Shown: positions 1-9,198 of the stretch, in pieces
Position numbering within the stretch: position 1 is the stretch's first letter
How the letters are laid out: the number at the start of each line of letters is the position of its first letter
Source: Pseudomonas sp. PDM04
Lineage (GTDB): Bacteria; Pseudomonadota; Gammaproteobacteria; Pseudomonadales; Pseudomonadaceae
Direction of reading: 5' to 3'
Length of the DNA: 64,000 nucleotides
NCBI RefSeq assembly: GCF_014851765.1
Contig: NZ_JACVAI010000001.1
Location: 1,410,429-1,474,428 of the forward strand
Notes under the pieces: model-generated
What the model saw: only the letters and a program-made list of their open reading frames with translations
Databases searched by the model: none
What the model was told of the DNA's origin: nothing
Translations under genes and position numbers: made by a program

Positions 1-83
1 GTGACGTGGTGTGAGTGCCGCAGCCGACACTTTCGGACAACCGACAACCATCTGGTTCGTCCGTGACCGTGAGGATTGCTGGA

Positions 84-560
84 ATGCCTGATGAGAGTTT
101 GCACCTGTCTGTGGTCAACAGCTTGCTGGAGCGCCATGCGGGCTCTGCGGGTGCGCTGTTGCCGCTGCTGCATGATATTCAGGAGCGCATCGGCTACATC
201 CCCGATGTCGCCGTCCCCGAGATTGCCCACGCGCTGAACCAGAGCCAGGCCGAGATTCGCGGGGTGATCAGTTTCTACCATGACTTCCGTACCGCGCCGC
301 CGGCCCGCCATATCCTGCGCTTGTGCCGCGCCGAGTCGTGCCAGAGCCGCGGTGCCGAGCAGTTGGCCGCGCAGTTGCGCGAGCGCCTGCAACTGGATGA
401 CCACGGCAGCAGCGCCGACGGCCACATCAGTCTGCGGCCGGTGTATTGCCTGGGTGCCTGCGCCTGTTCGCCGGCCCTGGAGCTCGATGGCCGGGTGCAT
501 GCGCGGCTCAGTGCCGAGCGTCTGGATGCCCTGCTCGATGCTTGCCGGGAGGACGCGTGA
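84..560 (+). CDS. fdsG: NAD-dependent formate dehydrogenase gamma subunit (NuoE-like)
   Basis: A 158-residue thioredoxin-fold [2Fe-2S] protein related to NuoE, the small electron-transfer subunit of soluble NAD+-dependent formate dehydrogenase. Visible signatures are the helical N-terminus ending in IQERIGYIP, the GVISFYHDF segment, and four cluster cysteines: LCRAESC in the first pair and YCLGACACSPA in the second. I chose ATG 84 because a GAGG ribosome binding site lies about 10 bases upstream; the frame stays open back to position 15. The stop codon overlaps the fdsB start (ATGA), so the two are translationally coupled. The promoter and any regulator lie left of the window. Family assignment is secure; the exact start is an inference. 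Confidence 0.9.
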   Translation: MPDESLHLSVVNSLLERHAGSAGALLPLLHDIQERIGYIPDVAVPEIAHALNQSQAEIRGVISFYHDFRTAPPARHILRLCRAESCQSRGAEQLAAQLRERLQLDDHGSSADGHISLRPVYCLGACACSPALELDGRVHARLSAERLDALLDACREDA

Positions 561-2119
561 TGCCAATTCTTTATCTGCCTGCCGACTCCCTGGCCCGCGC
601 CGTGGGGGCCGATGAGGTGTCCACGGCGCTGATCACCCAGGCCACGGAACGCCACCTGCCGCTGGAGCTGCAACGCACCAGCTCCCGTGGCCTGTACTGG
701 CTGGAGCCGTTGCTGGAAGTGGACAGCCCGCAAGGCCGTATCGGCTTTGGGCCGCTGACCGCTGCCGACGTGCCGTCGGTGCTCGATGCGCTGCAAGACC
801 CGACGTTTGAACATCCATTGGCCCTGGGGCTGGTGGAAGAATTGCCTTATCTGAAGACGCAACAGCGCCTGCTGTTCGCCCGCGCCGGGATCACCCGGCC
901 ATTGTCGCTGGACGATTACCGCGCCCATGGCGGTTTCGAGGGCCTGGCCCGGGCCGTGGCGCTGGGCGGTGAGCAGACCGCGACGGCGGTGTTCGATTCC
1001 GGCCTGCGTGGCCGGGGTGGCGCGGCGTTTCCGGCGGGGATCAAGTGGCGCACGGTGCGCAACACCGAGGGGGCACAGAAGTACATTGTGTGCAACGCCG
1101 ACGAAGGCGACTCCGGCACCTTCGCCGACCGCATGTTGATGGAAGGCGATCCCTTCCTGCTGATCGAAGGCATGGCGATTGCCGGCCTCTGCGTGGGGGC
1201 GACCTACGGCTACATCTATGTGCGCTCGGAATACCCGGATGCCGTGGCCGTGTTGCGCCAGGCGCTGAACATCGCACGCACCGCCGGTTACCTGGGGGCC
1301 AATGTCGGCGGCAGCGGCCAGGCCTTCGACCTGGAAGTGCGGGTCGGGGCCGGTGCGTACATCTGCGGGGAAGAAACCGCGCTGCTGGATTCGCTGGAAG
1401 GCAAGCGCGGCTATGTGCGCGCCAAGCCGCCGATTCCGGCGCTCAAAGGCCTGTTCGGCCTGCCGACGCTGGTGCACAACGTGCTGACGCTGGCCTCGGT
1501 GCCGCTGATTCTGGCCAAGGGCGCGCAGTTCTATCGCGATTACGGCATGGGCCGTTCCCTGGGCACCATGCCGTTTCAACTGGCGGGCAATATTCGTCGC
1601 GGCGGCCTGGTGGAGCGGGCATTCGGCCTGACCCTGCGCGAACTGGTGGAAGACTACGGCGGCGGCACGGCCAGCGGCCGACCGCTGAAAGCGGCACAGG
1701 TCGGTGGACCGCTGGGGGCCTGGGTGCCGCCCTCGCAGTTCGACACGCCGCTGGATTACGAAGCGTTTGCCGCCATCGGCGCGATGCTCGGTCACGGCGG
1801 TGTGGTGGTGGCGGACGACAGCCTGGACATGGCGCACATGGCGCGCTTCGCCCTGCAGTTCTGCGCCGAGGAATCCTGTGGCAAGTGCACGCCATGCCGC
1901 ATCGGCTCGACCCGGGGCGTGGAGGTGATCGATCGCCTGTTGGCGGCCCCGGACCAGAGCGGTCGCGATGAGCAGGCGATCATCCTCAAAGACCTGTGCG
2001 ACACGATGCAATACGGTTCGCTGTGCGCCCTGGGCGGCATGGCCCCCTTCCCGGTGGTCAGCGCCCTCAAGTATTTCCCTGCCGACTTCGGTCTGCACGC
2101 CTCGGAGGCCGAGCAATGA
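560..2119 (+). CDS. fdsB: NAD-dependent formate dehydrogenase beta subunit (NuoF-like, FMN/NAD-binding)
   Basis: A 519-residue diaphorase subunit that passes electrons from the formate-oxidising alpha subunit through FMN to NAD+. An N-terminal region of about 100 residues precedes the NuoF core. The core shows the glycine-rich NAD/FMN segments GLRGRGGAAFPAGIKW and CNADEGDSGTFADR, the GAGAYICGEETALLDSLEG motif, and the [4Fe-4S] motif ESCGKCTPCRIG followed by the distal cysteine in GSLCALGG. It starts on the ATG overlapping the fdsG stop and ends overlapping the fdsA start by four bases. Length and domain order match FdsB of bacterial fds operons. Confidence 0.93.
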   Translation: MPILYLPADSLARAVGADEVSTALITQATERHLPLELQRTSSRGLYWLEPLLEVDSPQGRIGFGPLTAADVPSVLDALQDPTFEHPLALGLVEELPYLKTQQRLLFARAGITRPLSLDDYRAHGGFEGLARAVALGGEQTATAVFDSGLRGRGGAAFPAGIKWRTVRNTEGAQKYIVCNADEGDSGTFADRMLMEGDPFLLIEGMAIAGLCVGATYGYIYVRSEYPDAVAVLRQALNIARTAGYLGANVGGSGQAFDLEVRVGAGAYICGEETALLDSLEGKRGYVRAKPPIPALKGLFGLPTLVHNVLTLASVPLILAKGAQFYRDYGMGRSLGTMPFQLAGNIRRGGLVERAFGLTLRELVEDYGGGTASGRPLKAAQVGGPLGAWVPPSQFDTPLDYEAFAAIGAMLGHGGVVVADDSLDMAHMARFALQFCAEESCGKCTPCRIGSTRGVEVIDRLLAAPDQSGRDEQAIILKDLCDTMQYGSLCALGGMAPFPVVSALKYFPADFGLHASEAEQ

Positions 2120-4998
2120 TCACTCTCTTCGACCCGAACACCGATATCGACCTGGGCACGCCGGCCCGCGACAGCCAGGTGCAAGTGACCCTGAACATCG
2201 ATGGCCGCAGCATCAGCGTGCCCGAAGGCACTTCGGTGATGCGCGCCGCCGCGCTGATGGGCACCACCATTCCGAAACTCTGTGCCACCGACAGCCTGGA
2301 AGCCTTCGGCTCCTGCCGCATGTGCCTGGTGGAAATCGACGGCATGCGCGGTTATCCGGCGTCCTGCACCACACCGGTCAGCGAAGGCATGACGGTGCAC
2401 ACCCAGACGCCAAAACTGGCGACCCTGCGCCGCAACGTCATGGAGCTGTACATCTCTGACCACCCGCTCGATTGCCTGACCTGCTCGGCCAACGGCAACT
2501 GCGAGCTGCAGACCGTGGCCGGCCAGGTCGGCCTGCGCGAGGTGCGTTACGGCTATGAAGGCGAGAACCACCTGGCCGACGTCAAGGACACCTCCAACCC
2601 GTATTTCGACTACGACCCGAGCAAGTGCATCGTCTGCAACCGCTGCGTGCGCGCCTGCGAGGAAACCCAGGGCACCTTTGCCCTGACCGTGACCGGGCGC
2701 GGCTTCGAATCGCGGATTTCGGCGGCCGGTGGCGAGAACTTCCTCGACTCCGAATGCGTGTCCTGCGGTGCCTGCGTACAGGCCTGCCCGACCGCGACGC
2801 TGATGGAAAAAAGCGTGGTCGAGATGGGCCAGCCGGAACGCAGCGTGATCACCACCTGCGCCTATTGCGGGGTGGGCTGTTCGTTCCGCGCCGAGATGAA
2901 GGGCGACCAACTGGTGCGCATGGTGCCGGACAAGAACGGCCAGGCCAACCACGGCCACTCCTGCGTCAAGGGACGCTTTGCCTGGGGCTACGCCACTCAC
3001 CCGGATCGCATCACCAAGCCGATGATCCGCAAACACATCAACGATCCGTGGCAGGAAGTCAGCTGGGACGAAGCGGTGACCTACGCCGCCAGCGAGTTCC
3101 GGCGCCTGCAGCAAAAATACGGCCGCGACTCCATCGGCGGCATCACCTCCAGCCGCTGCACCAACGAAGAAACCTACCTGGTGCAGAAACTGGTGCGCGC
3201 AGCGTTCGGCAACAACAACGTCGACACCTGTGCGCGGGTCTGCCACTCGCCGACCGGATATGGCTTGAAACAAACCCTGGGCGAATCCGCCGGGACCCAG
3301 AGCTTCGACTCGGTGATGAAGGCCGATGTGATTCTGGTGATGGGTGCCAACCCGAGCGACGCGCACCCGGTGTTTGGCTCGCAGCTCAAGCGTCGCCTGC
3401 GTGAAGGCGCGCGCCTGATCGTCATCGACCCACGGCGCATCGACCTGGTGGATTCGGTGCACGCCCGTGCCGAACTGCACTTGGCGCTGCGTCCGGGCAC
3501 CAACGTCGCCATGCTCAACGCCCTGGCCCACACCATCATCACCGAAGGCCTGCAGGACCAGGCGTTCATCGACGCCCGTTGCGAGGGTAGCGATTTCGCC
3601 CGCTGGAGCGAGTTCGTCAGCCGCGCGGAAAACTCGCCGGAAGTGCTGGGGCCGATCTGCGGTGTGCCAGCGGCCGACATCCGCGCCGCCGCCCGGTTGT
3701 ACGCCACCGGCGGCAATGCGGCGATCTACTATGGCCTGGGCGTGACCGAGCACAGCCAGGGCAGTACCTCGGTAATGGGCATCGCCAACCTGGCCATGGC
3801 CACCGGCAACATCGGTCGCGAAGGCGTGGGCGTCAACCCGCTGCGTGGGCAGAACAATGTGCAGGGCTCTTGCGACATGGGCTCCTTCCCCCACGAGTTG
3901 CCCGGCTACCGGCACATTTCCAATGTGGAGGTGCGCACCCAATTCGAACAGGCGTGGAACGTCACGCTGCAACCCGATCCGGGCCTGCGTATTCCCAACA
4001 TGTTCGAGTCGGCGCTGGCCGGCCATTTCAAAGGCCTGTACTGCCAGGGTGAAGACATCGCCCAGAGCGACCCGAACACCCAGCACGTGACCGCGGCCCT
4101 GTCGGCCATGGAGTGCGTGGTGGTGCAGGACATTTTCCTCAACGAAACCGCCAAGTTCGCCCATGTATTCCTGCCGGGCAGTTCGTTCCTGGAAAAGGAC
4201 GGCACCTTCACCAACGCCGAGCGACGTATCTCGCGGGTGCGCAAGGTGATGGAACCGCTGGGCGGCAAGGCCGACTGGGAAGGCACCGTGGCCCTGGCGC
4301 ACGCCCTGGGTTACCCGATGAACTACCGGCACCCGTCAGAAATCATGGATGAAATCGCCCGCCTGACGCCGACCTTCACCAACGTCAGCTACGAAGAACT
4401 CGACCGCCACGGCAGCCTGCAATGGCCGTGCAACGCGGCGGCACCGGACGGCACGCCGACCATGCACATCGAGCAGTTCGTGCGCGGCAAGGGACGGTTC
4501 ATGCTCACCGGGTATGTGGCGACCGAAGAGAAGGTCAACAACCGCTATCCCTTGCTGCTGACCACCGGGCGCATCCTCAGCCAGTACAACGTGGGCGCGC
4601 AGACCCGGCGCACCGAGAACGTCGCCTGGCACGACGAAGACCGCCTGGAAATCCACCCGACCGACGCCGAGAGCCGGGGCATCAACGAAGGCGACTGGGT
4701 GGGCATCGGCAGCCGCGCCGGGCAGACCGTGTTGCGCGCACGGGTGACCGAACGCGTGGCCCCGGGCGTGGTGTACACCACCTTCCACTTCCCGGAATCG
4801 GGCGCGAACGTCATCACCACCGACAACTCGGACTGGGCGACCAACTGTCCGGAATACAAGGTCACGGCTGTGGAAGTCAGCCGTGTTTATCACCCGTCCG
4901 AGTGGCAAAAACGCTACCAGGCCTTCAGCGATGAGCAGGACCGTTTGCTCAAGGAACGCCGTCAGGCTCGGGGCGATAAAGCGGAGGTGCGCCGATGA
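2116..4998 (+). CDS. fdsA: NAD-dependent formate dehydrogenase alpha (catalytic, molybdopterin) subunit
   Basis: The 960-residue catalytic subunit oxidising formate to CO2 at a bis-MGD molybdenum centre. The N-terminal [2Fe-2S] domain carries GSCRMC near residue 75. It is followed by the NuoG-type cysteine segment CLTCSANGNC, then two ferredoxin-like [4Fe-4S] motifs, CIVCNRCVRAC and CVSCGACVQAC. A further CAYCGVGC begins the molybdopterin oxidoreductase domain. The metal-ligand position is a cysteine (residue 376, codon TGC at 3241) in RVCHSP, not selenocysteine, with the expected following histidine. The C-terminal dinucleotide-binding domain contains TTGRILSQYNVG. Its 5' end overlaps fdsB and its 3' end overlaps fdsD. 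It needs molybdenum cofactor; moaCDE lies 36 kb away in this window. Confidence 0.95.
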   Translation: MITLFDPNTDIDLGTPARDSQVQVTLNIDGRSISVPEGTSVMRAAALMGTTIPKLCATDSLEAFGSCRMCLVEIDGMRGYPASCTTPVSEGMTVHTQTPKLATLRRNVMELYISDHPLDCLTCSANGNCELQTVAGQVGLREVRYGYEGENHLADVKDTSNPYFDYDPSKCIVCNRCVRACEETQGTFALTVTGRGFESRISAAGGENFLDSECVSCGACVQACPTATLMEKSVVEMGQPERSVITTCAYCGVGCSFRAEMKGDQLVRMVPDKNGQANHGHSCVKGRFAWGYATHPDRITKPMIRKHINDPWQEVSWDEAVTYAASEFRRLQQKYGRDSIGGITSSRCTNEETYLVQKLVRAAFGNNNVDTCARVCHSPTGYGLKQTLGESAGTQSFDSVMKADVILVMGANPSDAHPVFGSQLKRRLREGARLIVIDPRRIDLVDSVHARAELHLALRPGTNVAMLNALAHTIITEGLQDQAFIDARCEGSDFARWSEFVSRAENSPEVLGPICGVPAADIRAAARLYATGGNAAIYYGLGVTEHSQGSTSVMGIANLAMATGNIGREGVGVNPLRGQNNVQGSCDMGSFPHELPGYRHISNVEVRTQFEQAWNVTLQPDPGLRIPNMFESALAGHFKGLYCQGEDIAQSDPNTQHVTAALSAMECVVVQDIFLNETAKFAHVFLPGSSFLEKDGTFTNAERRISRVRKVMEPLGGKADWEGTVALAHALGYPMNYRHPSEIMDEIARLTPTFTNVSYEELDRHGSLQWPCNAAAPDGTPTMHIEQFVRGKGRFMLTGYVATEEKVNNRYPLLLTTGRILSQYNVGAQTRRTENVAWHDEDRLEIHPTDAESRGINEGDWVGIGSRAGQTVLRARVTERVAPGVVYTTFHFPESGANVITTDNSDWATNCPEYKVTAVEVSRVYHPSEWQKRYQAFSDEQDRLLKERRQARGDKAEVRR

Positions 4999-5216
4999 GC
5001 ACGGCCAACCTGATCAAGATGGCGAACCAGATCGCCCAGTACTTCGCCAACGAGCCGGACCAGCAGCAAGCCGTGCTCAGCGTGCGCAACCACCTGCAGA
5101 TGTTCTGGACGCCGGGCATGCGCATGGAGCTGCTGGCCTGGCAGACGGAGCATCAGGGGGCGGATTTGCATCCGTTGGTGCAGACAGCGGTGAGCGAGGC
5201 GGGCTGGAAAGCCTGA
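4995..5216 (+). CDS. fdsD: Formate dehydrogenase delta subunit
   Basis: A 73-residue protein matching the small FdsD subunit. It has the conserved start NLIKMANQIAQYF, an NHLQMFWTPGMR segment and a HPLVQTAV tail. FdsD is thought to help assemble or stabilise the FdsGBA complex; it has no cofactor motif. Its ATG overlaps the fdsA stop (ATGA). In many fds operons an fdsC/fdhD sulfurtransferase gene sits between fdsA and fdsD; here there is none, so that function must be encoded elsewhere. A REP pair follows directly. Confidence 0.88.
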   Translation: MSTANLIKMANQIAQYFANEPDQQQAVLSVRNHLQMFWTPGMRMELLAWQTEHQGADLHPLVQTAVSEAGWKA

Positions 5217-5221
5217 ACACC

Positions 5222-5340
5222 TGTGGGAGCGAGCTCGCTCGCGATGGGCGTCAACGATAACGCGGGCGCCCCGAATGCCCGCGTTGCCCGGACACTCATC
5301 GCGAGCAGGTGCGCTCCCACATGAGACACCCGCTCCCACG
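5222..5340. repeat. REP cluster (inverted pair plus fragment)
   Basis: The REP core runs forward at about 5222-5247 and inverted at about 5298-5320, with a third partial copy near 5330. The spacer contains its own inverted repeat, CGCGGGC...GCCCGCG. It sits between the 3' ends of fdsD and the convergent gene at 5349 and may act as a bidirectional mRNA end. Confidence 0.85.
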
Positions 5341-5348
5341 GGCGGGGG

Positions 5349-5801
5349 TTATTCGATTTCGATCGGCCCCTTGGTGCCGGCATCGCTGTCGGTCCAGTAA
5401 TCCTCCCCCACCAGGCGTCGGTCGCCTTGAAGAGTGAAAGTGAGCTTGCCTTGCTTGAATTGCAGTGCGCCATCGGTGCGTTTGGCATTGACCCGCTGGC
5501 CGTTGACCCAGACCTGCTCCTTGGCATCGATACGAATGGTGGCCACGGTTGCGCCGGCCGTGCTCTTGGCGACCCATTGCCCGGCGTAGGGCGTCTGGGT
5601 GTTGGCGCTGTCCGTTGCGGGGTTGCTGAACCCGGCCTTGGCGTTCTCGGCTTTGGACTTGTGGATATCGCAGCCCTCGAGCTCACTCACCTGGGTGCAA
5701 CCCGACTGCTCCAGTTGTTCGCGGTACTTGTCGTTGATGGCGTAGGCCGGTGATTGCGCCAGCAGCAAGATGGCCAGGGCCGACAGGATGGTTTTGTTCA
5801 C
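5349..5801 (-). CDS. Small secreted protein of unknown function
   Basis: A 150-residue protein I do not recognise. It starts on GTG at 5801, behind a good AGGAG ribosome binding site. Residues 1-21 form a typical Sec signal peptide ending in SPAYA, so it should be periplasmic. The mature part begins with a helical segment holding two cysteines (SGCTQ and EGCDI). It ends in a beta-rich stretch (VATIRIDAKEQVWVNG, LTFTLQGDRRLVGE) that resembles small lipocalin-like folds. It lies downstream of, and in the same direction as, the two-component genes, 38 bp after the kinase stop, so it may be co-transcribed with them. No catalytic motif is visible. Confidence 0.7.
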   Translation of the reverse strand: MNKTILSALAILLLAQSPAYAINDKYREQLEQSGCTQVSELEGCDIHKSKAENAKAGFSNPATDSANTQTPYAGQWVAKSTAGATVATIRIDAKEQVWVNGQRVNAKRTDGALQFKQGKLTFTLQGDRRLVGEDYWTDSDAGTKGPIEIE

Positions 5802-5838
5802 ACACGCTCTCCTCTGATCAACACGTTGCCCGGATGCT

Positions 5839-7200
5839 TCACTGTAGTTCGAAACCTGCGCTCGGGTGTACCGGCAACACCACCCGCGCTGACAACCCGC
5901 CCGCTGACCGATTGCGCAATGTCAGTTCCCCTCCATGCTCCAGCACAATCGCCCGTGCCGCCGACAACCCCAAACCGACGCCGCCGGTGCTTTTGTTACG
6001 CGAGCCTTCCACGCGAAAGAACGGGACGAACACCTGCTCCAGACTGCCCTGCGCAATGCCCGGCCCGCGATCCAGCACGTCGATCCGCACCTGCTCACTT
6101 GCGGCCAGCCACTCGATCTTCGGTTCACTGCCGTACTTGATGGCGTTATCCAGCAGGTTGGTCATCACCCGCTTAAGCCCCAGCGGCCGGCCGAAGTACA
6201 CCAGCCGTTGCGGGCCATTGAAGTCAATCTCTACCCCCTGATCGCGATAGTCATCCAACAAGGTGTGCAGCAGCTCCGCCAGGTCGAACTGGGTCGCCGG
6301 TTCCAGTCGCGCATCATCGCGGAAAAACTCCAGCGCCGAATTGATCATGGCCTGCATTTCATCCACATCACGAAACAGCCGTCGCTGCTGCTCGGCGTCT
6401 TCGATGAATTCGCCGCGCAAGCGCATGCGTGTCAGGGGGGCGCGCAGGTCGTGGGAGATGGCGGCGAGCATTTGCGTGCGGTCGCGGATGAAGTGTTGCA
6501 ACTGGGCCTGCATCGCGTTGAACGCGAGAATCGCCTGGCGGATTTCCTGGGGACCGAGGGGTTCGATGGGCGGGGCGCGAAAGTCCGCGCCGAAACGACG
6601 GGCGCCTTCGGTGAAGTGTTGCAACGGGGTGGCGAGACGCCGGGTGGCAATCAGGGCGACAAGCGCCGTGGAAATCAGTACCAGCAGGACCACGATCAGG
6701 TAGCGCGGCGTCTCGTCGAGGCCCCAACTGCGAGTGGGCGGCGAGAACATCAGCCACGAGGCGTCGGACAACTCGATCAACAGCATGTAGCGGGCGTCCG
6801 GCGAGGGCTCGGGCCAGTCGCTGGGCTCATAGGCCTCGACGTGCCGCCCCGCCGACCTGAGCAGAGGTTGCAGGATGTTCGAGCCTTCCTCGGATATCGG
6901 GTCATCCACGGGCGGCACCTTGATCGTCTGTCGGTCGGGGTGCCAGGTGACGATGAAACCGTCTTCGCTGGCGGCGCTGGCCAACTTGCCCCGTTGCACG
7001 GCCGGGGCGGCATCGATCACGCGGGTGACGGCGGCGGCTTTTTCCAGCAGGCCGGTCTCGGTCAATGGGGGGCGCGCCCAGACCCCGGCCAACTGGATAA
7101 ACAGGCCGTTGAGCGCCAGTGAAATCAACATGGCCAGGATGATGGTCAAGGCGATCCAGCGCGCCACGGTGTCCCGGCGAATCCGCTTCAGCCCGTTCAT
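5839..7200 (-). CDS. Two-component sensor histidine kinase (EnvZ/OmpR type)
   Basis: A 453-residue inner-membrane kinase. Transmembrane segments lie near residues 15-37 and 166-186, flanking a periplasmic sensor of about 125 residues. A HAMP domain follows, then the dimerisation domain with phosphoacceptor His250 in AAISHDLRAPL. The HATPase domain has the N box DNAIKYG, G1 DRGPGIA, the F box FVPFFR and G2 GVGLGLS. Its ATG overlaps the stop of the response-regulator gene (7197-7200), so the pair is coupled. The stimulus cannot be read from the sequence, and neither adjacent gene is an obvious target. Confidence 0.9.
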   Translation of the reverse strand: MNGLKRIRRDTVARWIALTIILAMLISLALNGLFIQLAGVWARPPLTETGLLEKAAAVTRVIDAAPAVQRGKLASAASEDGFIVTWHPDRQTIKVPPVDDPISEEGSNILQPLLRSAGRHVEAYEPSDWPEPSPDARYMLLIELSDASWLMFSPPTRSWGLDETPRYLIVVLLVLISTALVALIATRRLATPLQHFTEGARRFGADFRAPPIEPLGPQEIRQAILAFNAMQAQLQHFIRDRTQMLAAISHDLRAPLTRMRLRGEFIEDAEQQRRLFRDVDEMQAMINSALEFFRDDARLEPATQFDLAELLHTLLDDYRDQGVEIDFNGPQRLVYFGRPLGLKRVMTNLLDNAIKYGSEPKIEWLAASEQVRIDVLDRGPGIAQGSLEQVFVPFFRVEGSRNKSTGGVGLGLSAARAIVLEHGGELTLRNRSAGGLSARVVLPVHPSAGFELQ

Positions 7201-7907
7201 CGCCGTGTCACGCTGGGGGTGAACAGGTAGCCGCCGTTGCGCACGGTACGAATCATCGCCGGGCGTTTGGTGTCGGACTCCAGCTTGCGCCGCAGGCGGC
7301 TGACTTGCACGTCGATGCTGCGATCGATGGCGTCGTGGCGCTGCCCGCGCGCCAGGTCCAGCAATTGCTCCCGGGTGAGGATGCGCTGCGGGTGTTCGAC
7401 GAACACCAGCAGCAAGTCGAACTCGCCGGCCGAGAGCGGGATCATCACGTTGTCCGGCGAGCGCAGTTCACGGCGCGTGACGTCCAGGTGCCAGTCGGCG
7501 AAATCGATCAGCGGCCGTGGCCGTTCCTGGGCCAGCGGGCGGCGCTCGTCCACCCGGCGCAGCACCGCACGCACCCGGGCCAACAGTTCGCGTGCATCGA
7601 AGGGCTTGGTCAGGTAATCGTCGGCGCCCAGTTCCAGCCCGACCACGCGGTCGCTGAGTTCCCCCATGGCGGTGAGCATGATCACCGGGAGGGCGTACCG
7701 GATGCGCAACTGCTGGCACAGGATCAGCCCGCTGTCGCCGGGCAACATCACATCAAGAATGATCAGGTCCGGCGTCTGGCGTTCGATGGCCGCCCACAGC
7801 GACGCGCCGTCACTGGCGACTTCAACGCCGTAGCCGTGCTGGACGAAGAATTTTTTCAGCAGATCGAGGACTTCGACATCGTCGTCGACGATTAACAGGC
7901 TGTTCAC
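7197..7907 (-). CDS. OmpR-family response regulator
   Basis: A 236-residue DNA-binding regulator. The receiver domain shows the acidic pocket VDDD, the phosphoacceptor Asp near residue 52 in ILDVMLPG, a Thr in MLTAMG and Lys in LTKPFDARELLARV. The C-terminal winged helix ends with RSIDVQVSRLRRKLE and IRTVRNGGYLF, which is the OmpR/PhoB class. I took GTG 7907 as start (protein beginning MNSLLIVDDD); a TTG one codon upstream is also possible. It is the first gene of the pair with the kinase at 5839-7200. The 168 bp to the divergent mlaA-like gene must hold its promoter; I saw no clear operator there. Confidence 0.92.
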   Translation of the reverse strand: MNSLLIVDDDVEVLDLLKKFFVQHGYGVEVASDGASLWAAIERQTPDLIILDVMLPGDSGLILCQQLRIRYALPVIMLTAMGELSDRVVGLELGADDYLTKPFDARELLARVRAVLRRVDERRPLAQERPRPLIDFADWHLDVTRRELRSPDNVMIPLSAGEFDLLLVFVEHPQRILTREQLLDLARGQRHDAIDRSIDVQVSRLRRKLESDTKRPAMIRTVRNGGYLFTPSVTRR

Positions 7908-8075
7908 CAAGGCTCACTTCAAGGGCGCGAAAGGAGCCGTCATCTAAAACCATTCACGGCGGCGCGTCATATATTTCAATCGTGCAACAAAACGTCAGCG
8001 GCGCAATAAACCGGACATCTTTGCGCAAGGCATGGGGCTCAGGATCACGGCGAATTCCTTCCGAGACCTGCGTTC

Positions 8076-8867
8076 ATGTTGCCTTCAAAATGTGCTCCGT
8101 GGCTGACCCGCACCACTTCGATTGCCCTGCTGACCGCCGGGCTGGCAGGTTGCAGCAGCCAGTCGCCGTCCACCGCCGACGTCAGTTGCGCCGACATCGC
8201 CTATTCCGTGTACGACCCGGCAGAGCCGGTCAACCGTGGCGTCTTCGCGTTCAACCGGGTGGTGGATGACTACGCCCTGGCGCCGGTCGCCCGTGGCTAT
8301 CGGTACACGCCGGATTTTTTCCAGACCGGTGTGCATAACTTCGTCGCCAACTTCGGCGAGCCCAAGGTGTTCATCAATGACCTGTTGCAAGGCAACCCGC
8401 GGCGCTCGGTCAACACCCTGGGGCGTTTCGTGCTCAACACCACCGTGGGCGTGCTGGGCTTGATCGACGTCTCCGGCAAGCTGGGCATCGCCCGCCACGA
8501 CGCCGACTTCGGCCAGACCTTCGGCGTATGGGGCATCGGCAATGGCCCGATTGTCGAATTGCCGCTGTTCGGCACCTCCAACAGCCGGGATGCCGCCGGC
8601 CGGGTGCTGAACTTTGTGGTGAGTCCGTTGGGCAACAACAGCGACACCGTGGACACCCTGTCCACCGTCGACACGGTCGGCGGCATCGTCGATGGTCGCG
8701 CCGAGGCCCTGCCACTGACCGACAGCCTGAAAAAACTGCCGGACTACTACAGCGCCTTGCGCAACGTGGTCGCCGAGCACCGAGCGGCGTACGTGCAGGA
8801 AGGCAGGCAAGGCTCGCCCGACCAGATCCCACCTCACTGCACAGGAGCACCGAACGATGGGTTCTGA
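8076..8867 (+). CDS. mlaA: MlaA-family (VacJ) outer-membrane lipoprotein
   Basis: A 263-residue lipoprotein of the VacJ/MlaA family, which removes mislocalised phospholipids from the outer leaflet of the outer membrane and hands them to the Mla shuttle. The signal peptide ends in a lipobox, LAGC, giving lipidated Cys near residue 27. The family core is clear: YDPAEPVNRGVFAFN, PKVFINDLLQG, VLNTTVGVLGLIDV, DFGQTFGVWG and a proline-rich GPIVELPLFG segment. No other mla genes are adjacent, so this may be a paralogue separate from the main mla operon. The 3' end overlaps the next small gene by 11 bases. Confidence 0.88.
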   Translation: MLPSKCAPWLTRTTSIALLTAGLAGCSSQSPSTADVSCADIAYSVYDPAEPVNRGVFAFNRVVDDYALAPVARGYRYTPDFFQTGVHNFVANFGEPKVFINDLLQGNPRRSVNTLGRFVLNTTVGVLGLIDVSGKLGIARHDADFGQTFGVWGIGNGPIVELPLFGTSNSRDAAGRVLNFVVSPLGNNSDTVDTLSTVDTVGGIVDGRAEALPLTDSLKKLPDYYSALRNVVAEHRAAYVQEGRQGSPDQIPPHCTGAPNDGF

Positions 8868-9114
8868 AACCGGCAACAGCCTGATTCTGCAGCAGCGGGT
8901 GACCTGGCGTGATCCAGCCACGTTGCAATGCCGCGAAATCACCCTGCGCTTGTCGCCGGATTGCCGGCAACTGGTGCTCAGCCGCTATACCGAGCATTAC
9001 GGCCCGGCGCTGGTGCGCTGGATCGAGCGCAGCCATACGGTGTCGGTAAGCGATCTGTTCCGCTGGCTGGTGGCCCATGGCGAGGTCGAGGTGGCGAAAA
9101 CACCCGGTTCGTGA
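8857..9114 (+). CDS. Small protein of unknown function downstream of mlaA
   Basis: An 85-residue basic protein with no signal peptide or membrane segment and no motif I recognise. It looks mostly alpha/beta, with a VTWRDPATLQCREITLRLS strand pair followed by a helical half (YGPALVRWIERSHTV, LFRWLVAHGE). It starts within the 3' end of the mlaA-like gene, in another frame, which suggests translational coupling and co-expression. Codon use is like that of its neighbours, supporting a real gene. Function unknown. Confidence 0.6.
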   Translation: MGSETGNSLILQQRVTWRDPATLQCREITLRLSPDCRQLVLSRYTEHYGPALVRWIERSHTVSVSDLFRWLVAHGEVEVAKTPGS

Positions 9115-9198
9115 CAGCGACCGCTGTCTTCGAGCCCGTTACGTTTCATTGACATCGGCTGCGTTATCATCCTGCGTTTCTGTGTACGAAGAACCCGG

